A DNA stretch of 64,000 nt from contig JACJZU010000001.1 of NCBI GenBank assembly GCA_020635435.1, forward strand, positions 62,001 to 126,000, written 5' to 3'. The notes beneath the pieces were generated by a model. The model saw only the letters and a program-made list of their open reading frames with translations, had not been told where the DNA came from and made no database searches. Numbering within the stretch: the first letter of the stretch is position 1; every line of letters begins with the position of its first letter. Position numbers and translations under genes: made by a program. Below, piece by piece: positions 62,056 to 64,000 of the stretch. This DNA comes from Flavobacteriales bacterium. GTDB taxonomy: Bacteria > Bacteroidota > Bacteroidia > NS11-12g > UBA9320.

Positions 62056-63255
62056 GTGTTTCAGATAAAGAACGAAGTTAGGGTAGAGAAGGCAGTTCTG
62101 GTTGCGGTGGAATTGCAATTGCAGGATCGGGTTAAAACCACTGAATACCTGGATGAGCTTGCTTTCCTGGCAACAACGGCAGGAGCTGAGGTCGTCAAAA
62201 CTTTCGTGCAACGCATGTCGGTCCCCAATCCCAAAACATATGTGGGTACGGGAAAATTAGCGGAGATCGGGGATTATATCCGCGATAAGGAGATCGATCT
62301 CGCCATTTTCGACGATGAACTTAGCCCATCTCAGATCCGGAATCTCGAAAATTCACTGAGCTGCCGCATCATCGACCGCTCTGCCCTAATTCTGGATATT
62401 TTCGCCCGAAATGCACGAACTACCCGGGCCAAAACTCAGGTTGACCTGGCACAGAGTCAGTACCTCCTTCCCCGGCTTACTAGAATGTGGACGCACCTTG
62501 AGAAACAGCGAGGGGGAATCGGAATGCGCGGACCCGGGGAGAAGGAGATCGAAACAGACCGCCGCGTGATCCGCGATAAGATCAGTCGGCTTAAAACCAA
62601 ACTCGAGGAGATCGACCGGCAAAGCGTTACGCAGCGTAAAAGTCGGACGAACGAAGTACGAGTGGCTTTGGTGGGCTATACCAATGTGGGTAAATCATCG
62701 CTCATGAACCGCCTTTGCAAGACCGAGGTACTGGCAGAGAACAAGCTTTTTGCAACACTTGACTCTACGGTCCGCAAAGTGGTTTGGCAAGACGATCGCG
62801 ACCCTTCATCAGCCCCTGCGATCATGCTTTTCTCCGATACAGTGGGTTTTATCCGAAAATTGCCACACCAGCTGATCGAGAGCTTTAAATCCACCCTCGA
62901 TGAGATCAAGGAGGCCGATCTGCTCCTTCATGTGGTGGATATCTCCCATCCGGGCTTCGAAGAACAAATGCAGGTCGTGGATGAGACACTTCAGGAGATC
63001 GGAGCAGCCGACACCCCCCGGATCATCGTTTTCAATAAGATCGACCAATACAACCCCAACCCTACTTCAGACGACATATTTGAGGATCAGGCACTATACG
63101 AGATCTCGGATTTCAGAAGGATGTGGATCGCCAGGCGGAAGGAACCGGTGGTCTTCATCAGTGCCCTGCACAATCAGAATCTCGATGAGCTCAAAACGGC
63201 CATTCTCGATGCACTTAAGTCAAGCTCGGTGAGCGGATCCTACTACCGACGTTAG
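62056..63255 (+). CDS. hflX: Ribosome-associated GTPase HflX
   Basis: The protein has about 399 residues from the GTG at 62056. The frame is open to a TTG at 62002, but family members start near EKAVLVAV, so the shorter form is preferred. It has the HflX N-domain (YVGTGKLAEIGDYI, FDDELSPSQIRNLE, QVDLAQSQYLLPRLTRMW, GGIGMRGPGEKEIETDRR). The G domain has G1 GYTNVGKSS, G3 DTVGFIRKLPHQLIESFKSTL and G4 NKID. HflX splits stalled or stressed ribosomes. Its 3' end overlaps the convergent Mur ligase gene by 36 bp. Confidence 0.95.
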   Translation: MFQIKNEVRVEKAVLVAVELQLQDRVKTTEYLDELAFLATTAGAEVVKTFVQRMSVPNPKTYVGTGKLAEIGDYIRDKEIDLAIFDDELSPSQIRNLENSLSCRIIDRSALILDIFARNARTTRAKTQVDLAQSQYLLPRLTRMWTHLEKQRGGIGMRGPGEKEIETDRRVIRDKISRLKTKLEEIDRQSVTQRKSRTNEVRVALVGYTNVGKSSLMNRLCKTEVLAENKLFATLDSTVRKVVWQDDRDPSSAPAIMLFSDTVGFIRKLPHQLIESFKSTLDEIKEADLLLHVVDISHPGFEEQMQVVDETLQEIGAADTPRIIVFNKIDQYNPNPTSDDIFEDQALYEISDFRRMWIARRKEPVVFISALHNQNLDELKTAILDALKSSSVSGSYYRR

Positions 63256-64000
63256 ATCGGCCCCTTCGAAACTGCCCGAGCTCATCAATAAACAAACAGC
63301 GGGACGAGCATTGAATGCACGCAATCGGTCTTCAAGTAATTGTATATCCGTGAATACATCCACTTCTCCGAATGCCGACTCCACATCGGCCGGAGCAAAC
63401 GGGAGTCGCCTCTTTTTCACCAGGTTTTCCGGTGAGTAGAACACCAAAGCTTCGTCTGCATCCGACATGGTATCGGAATACAAGGGTAGAAAATCTTTGC
63501 TCAAACTGCTGAAAGTGTGCAGTTCGAGCACAGCCAGAATGTGGTGCTCCGGATATCCCTCACGAATGGCCGCAACGCTCGCCCGAACCTTAGATGGTGA
63601 ATGAGCGAAATCTCGGTATACGAAAAAACCAGGCTCCTCCCGTACCAATTCCATTCTGCGTGCAGTACCACCAAAGCCTCCAAGTGCCTCCAGGCTTTGC
63701 TCAATAGGCACACCTATGGCCTGCAAGGCTCGTACGGCAGCATCCATGTTCTGGAAGTTGTGCTGGCCGAATAACTGCATGGGATATTGTTCACCGTTGT
63801 GAAGCACATAACGGGCATTGCCGATTACAGCAGATTCCAAACCCTTGTACTCCTCCTTGATACATGCTCCATGTTCAACAATATCCCTCAGATCGGGATC
63901 CGCATTGAAATAGATCAGTCGGGATTCCGGCCTCATTGTACGGATAAGTTGATCGAATTGCTTCACATACAAGTCATAGGTGGGGAATACATTCACATGA
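63220..64000 (-). CDS. mpl: Mur ligase family protein, probable Mpl (N-terminal half outside window)
   Basis: Only the last 260 or so codons are visible; the frame runs off the window edge. The visible part begins near the end of the central ATPase domain (NVFPTYDLYVKQFDQLIR) and includes LFGQHNFQNMDAAVRA, GFGGTARRMELV and the substrate loop YRDFAHSPSKVRASV. It then runs into the C-terminal domain (LELHTFSSLSKDFLP). These fit the UDP-N-acetylmuramate:L-alanyl-gamma-D-glutamyl-meso-diaminopimelate ligase branch, which recycles cell-wall tripeptide. MurC is the alternative. The 3' end overlaps hflX by 36 bp. Confidence 0.8.
   Translation of the reverse strand, partial: HVNVFPTYDLYVKQFDQLIRTMRPESRLIYFNADPDLRDIVEHGACIKEEYKGLESAVIGNARYVLHNGEQYPMQLFGQHNFQNMDAAVRALQAIGVPIEQSLEALGGFGGTARRMELVREEPGFFVYRDFAHSPSKVRASVAAIREGYPEHHILAVLELHTFSSLSKDFLPLYSDTMSDADEALVFYSPENLVKKRRLPFAPADVESAFGEVDVFTDIQLLEDRLRAFNARPAVCLLMSSGSFEGADLTSVVGSAHRA

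Overview
The window looks like a chromosomal segment of a Bacteroidota bacterium, most likely of the order Flavobacteriales. Several signs support this. There is a secreted protein with a gliding-motility-type (type IX secretion, type B) C-terminal domain. Lineage-typical small families are present (DUF3098, DUF6427, a cysteine-rich-N-terminus RicT/PSP1 protein). Succinate dehydrogenase has the single-cytochrome-b layout, and there are menaquinone genes. Starts are often preceded by the Bacteroidota -7 box TAnnTTTG instead of a Shine-Dalgarno sequence. The family-level placement is inference. I saw no rRNA, tRNA, CRISPR array, insertion sequence or integrase.

Layout. 1-7500 (all minus strand): a glycosyltransferase cut by the window edge, a three-gene RND efflux operon (membrane fusion protein, pump, outer-membrane channel) and a small secreted protein of unknown function. 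7760-25050: a surface-polysaccharide locus, mostly plus strand, with two methyltransferases, an AsnB-type amidotransferase, a Wzx-like flippase, three GT4 glycosyltransferases and a heparinase II/III-like protein. The flippase and second methyltransferase are much richer in A+T than their flanks. A 6.3-kb minus-strand gene for a subtilisin-like protease with ten or more FG-GAP repeats lies between two paralogous glycosyltransferase genes of this locus. 25090-28710 (minus): wecB, which could feed UDP-ManNAc to such a locus, and a YfhO-type membrane protein.

28800-36380 is housekeeping: DNA polymerase III delta', RicT, a frameshifted remnant of a T9SS-type secreted protein, a terpene-cyclase-fold protein, recR, apaG, uppP, a DUF3098 protein and ftsX. 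36590-40650 is sdhCAB followed by riboflavin synthase. 40800-49280 holds an HD protein, an ATP/ADP-translocase-like transporter fused to HEAT repeats and a cyclic-nucleotide domain, RidA, a seven-bladed WD40 protein, a NatAB-type ABC exporter and a lipoprotein cyclophilin. 49350-64000 holds leuS, a DinB-like protein, pnuC, a Ca2+/Na+ antiporter, aat, an erythromycin-esterase-like secreted protein, the menaquinone genes menF and menI, a histidine phosphatase, frr, two membrane or secreted proteins of unknown function, hflX and the C-terminal half of an Mpl/MurC-type ligase.

Two genome-scale habits stand out. Convergent genes often overlap at their 3' ends (28, 33, 23, 36 and 4 bp). Several start codons sit only 4-6 nt after a TAnnTTTG box, which predicts leaderless mRNAs.
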